Below the pieces are notes generated by a model that was given only the letters and a program-made list of their open reading frames with translations, was not told the origin of the DNA and made no database searches. DNA of 5,875 bases from Clostridia bacterium (GTDB taxonomy: Bacteria; Bacillota; Clostridia; Oscillospirales; CAG-272). Shown here piece after piece: positions 5,118 through 5,875 of the stretch (position 1 is the stretch's first letter; every line of letters starts with the position of its first letter). A program made the translations under genes and the position numbers. The DNA lies in contig JAFTMU010000342.1 of NCBI GenBank assembly GCA_017452215.1, positions 1-5,875 on the forward strand, in the 5' to 3' direction.

Positions 5118-5320
5118 AATAATCAGAGGTAAGGTTTTTCCTTTATTTATCAAAGGGATAATTGTACCTTTTTATCCCATACTAGTTGTTGAATTTTGCA
5201 AAAATGCAAATTCCCACAGCTAGTATGGGTAACACCTTTCTTATCTGATTAAATTTGTGTGACAACAAATCGGGGTTTGCATTTTTCGGTGTGCTGACCT
5301 TGGTTGGCACACCTTTTTTT
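5105..5320 (+). ncRNA. Long-hairpin structured RNA, 6S-like in outline, or cis-acting leader
   Basis: The closing stem is GTCACACAAATTTAAT (5105-5120) with its exact complement at 5248-5263, extended past a 3-base bulge by CAGA/TCTG. The apical stem is CCCATACTAG (5176-5185) with CTAGTATGGG (5219-5228), continued by GAATTTTGC/GCAAATTC around a short loop. Between them lies a large lopsided bubble: about 48 bases on the 5' side, able to form its own hairpin (AAGGT/ACCTT outside CCTTT/AAAGG), and 14 bases on the 3' side. The 3' side carries a second ACCTT (5234-5238) that could compete for AAGGT. The 159-nt rod, with promoter start at its first base and a terminator about 25 bases after it, recalls 6S RNA. 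I see no conserved 6S primary sequence to prove it, and the bubble asymmetry is unusual. No T-box GGTGG core or known riboswitch core is seen. Confidence 0.6.
5288..5320 (+). terminator. Intrinsic terminator after the structured RNA, 58 bases before the SLOG gene
   Basis: GGTGTGC (5288-5294) pairs with GCACACC (5307-5313), with weaker pairs extending inward (GACC/GGTT), then seven T residues (5314-5320). It either ends a free-standing RNA or serves as a regulated terminator for the gene at 5379. The RNA's 5' CACAC (5107-5111) could also pair with GTGTG of this stem, so a switch is conceivable but weakly supported. Confidence 0.85.
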
Positions 5321-5378
5321 ATTTGGGATTCGTAATATCCCGCCTTAACGTATATTTGAGAAAGGAGATTTTTATTCT

Positions 5379-5753
5379 ATGAAGCTGCTAATTGCCGGAT
5401 CACGAAGCATCACGAGCTTTGATTTATCGAAGTACGTTCCTTCGGACGTTGACACCGTGATCAGCGGCGGCGCAAGAGGGATCGACAGTCTGGCGGAGCA
5501 ATATGCGGATCTGCACCGCCTCTCCAAATACATTATACGACCTCGGTATGATCTTTACGGACGTACCGCACCGCTGATCCGCAACGAGCAAATGGTGGAG
5601 ATGGCAGACGCCGTGCTCATCATTTGGGACGGTTATTCCAGAGGCACGCAGTATACCTTGAATTACACGAAAAAAATGAACAAGCCGATCTCGTTGATTG
5701 AATTTGACGGTGCTGCTCGTTTACAACAGTGGGGTTCGCTATACGGATTCTGA
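5379..5753 (+). CDS. SLOG-fold DUF2493/YspA-like nucleotide-binding protein (124 aa)
   Basis: The start ATG follows AAAGGAG (5361-5367) with 11 bases of spacing, slightly long but clear. Motifs of the SLOG (SMF/DprA-LOG) Rossmann-like superfamily: LIAGSR at 4-9, VISGGARGID at 27-36 (the phosphate-binding loop), RN at 68-69, D77, and IIWDGYSRGTQYTL at 81-94 (the second conserved loop). Length fits single-domain DUF2493 proteins. It has no membrane segment or signal. The family is thought to bind nucleotides or their derivatives and often occurs in phage, plasmid and conflict-linked settings; no enzymatic role is established here. It stands alone after the structured RNA and terminator. A small dyad GGGAT/ATCCC (5325-5341) lies between terminator and ribosome site, and I find no good separate promoter there, so read-through from 5070 is possible. 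Confidence 0.88.
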   Translation: MKLLIAGSRSITSFDLSKYVPSDVDTVISGGARGIDSLAEQYADLHRLSKYIIRPRYDLYGRTAPLIRNEQMVEMADAVLIIWDGYSRGTQYTLNYTKKMNKPISLIEFDGAARLQQWGSLYGF

Positions 5754-5759
5754 ACCGCT

Positions 5760-5778
5760 ATCTGCGCATGGCGCAGAT
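5760..5778. repeat. Perfect 8-bp hairpin just after the SLOG gene
   Basis: ATCTGCGC (5760-5767) and GCGCAGAT (5771-5778) form a perfect stem with an ATG loop, starting 7 bases after the stop codon. No T-run follows on either strand, so it is not a standard intrinsic terminator. It may protect the 3' end of the transcript, or mask the ATG at 5768. Confidence 0.55.
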
Positions 5779-5875
5779 GTCCAATCGCATAGAAAGAGCG
5801 AAAAAGGGAAAGCAAGCATGGCGATTGGAAGAACAGTTCTCTGTACCGCCATGGTGCGCCAACGAAAAAAGAGCC
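5768..5875 (+). CDS. Possible start of another gene, cut by the right edge
   Basis: A frame open from ATG 5768 to the window end (36 codons) reads MAQMSNRIERAKKGKQ, then AWRLEEQFSVPPW and CANEKRA. The composition looks protein-like, but there is no ribosome site before ATG 5768 or the in-frame ATG 5777, and 5768 lies in a hairpin loop. A competing frame starts at ATG 5818 (MAIGRTVLCTAM...) with GGGA 8 bases upstream. I recognise neither. Inverted arms CCAATCGC (5781-5788) and GCGATTGG (5821-5828) within it suggest the stretch could instead be structured non-coding sequence. Confidence 0.3.
   Translation, partial: MAQMSNRIERAKKGKQAWRLEEQFSVPPWCANEKRA

Noticed and set aside
5105..5263. The long inverted repeat as a MITE rather than an RNA gene
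   Set aside because: No target duplication is visible and a consensus promoter is aligned to its first base, which favours a transcribed RNA. Not fully excluded.
5105..5320. T-box leader or a known metabolite riboswitch
   Set aside because: No GGTGG-type T-box core and no recognisable core of common riboswitch classes was found; the rod-like fold fits these poorly.
1..5875. CRISPR array, tRNA or rRNA genes, toxin-antitoxin pair
   Set aside because: No regularly spaced direct repeats, cloverleaf with conserved T-loop, rRNA motifs or paired small toxin-antitoxin frames were seen on either strand.

Overview
The window looks like chromosome of a low-to-moderate-GC Gram-positive bacterium, most likely a gut-type member of the Clostridia. 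The grounds are strong Shine-Dalgarno sites, consensus sigma-A-type promoters with 17-base spacers, a purine-riboswitch-like leader, a nucleoside kinase of the type carrying a threonyl-tRNA-synthetase-like N-terminus, and a palindrome-rich intergenic repeat of a kind I remember from Clostridia assemblies. Taxonomy is inferred from style and was not searched.

Left part, minus strand (1-2068). A consensus promoter at 2040-2068 drives a leader that folds as a purine-riboswitch-type aptamer. A strong intrinsic terminator follows, then a 90-residue, three-helix YgjV-like membrane protein (1903-1631). Downstream on the same strand is a large nucleoside (uridine-type) kinase, which starts at 1546 and runs off the left edge. 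The terminator uses the aptamer's P3 and P1 3' strands, so the layout predicts an ON switch: ligand binding allows read-through. The aptamer departs from consensus (6-bp P2, G at the usual A73, G-A pair at the base of P3), so its ligand is uncertain.

Middle, plus strand (2171-4670). A consensus promoter divergent from the riboswitch promoter drives three tightly packed genes: a GT8 glycosyltransferase (probable TTG start at 2308), a PlsC/LPLAT-type acyltransferase, and a membrane protein resembling CrtO-type (glycosyl-diaponeurosporenoate) acyltransferases. The gaps are 9 bases and a 4-base ATGA overlap. One sugar transferase with two acyltransferase-type proteins suggests synthesis of an acylated glycolipid or decorated membrane lipid. 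That is an inference; the product is unknown.

Gene-free stretch (4671-5378). It holds two nearly identical hairpins in inverted orientation (4688-4713 and 4992-5017), each with its T-run pointing outward. Between them lies a MITE-like palindromic repeat of about 200 bp. Next comes a consensus promoter (5070-5098) whose predicted start coincides with the first base of a 159-nt long-hairpin RNA (5105-5263), followed by an intrinsic terminator (5288-5320). The RNA could be a free-standing 6S-like RNA or a cis-acting leader for the next gene.

Right end. A small SLOG-fold (DUF2493/YspA-like) nucleotide-binding protein lies at 5379-5753. After it come two hairpins and a possible further reading frame cut by the window edge.

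The best candidates for something undescribed are the variant purine aptamer with ON architecture in front of a YgjV-like protein, and the 5105-5320 RNA in front of the SLOG gene.
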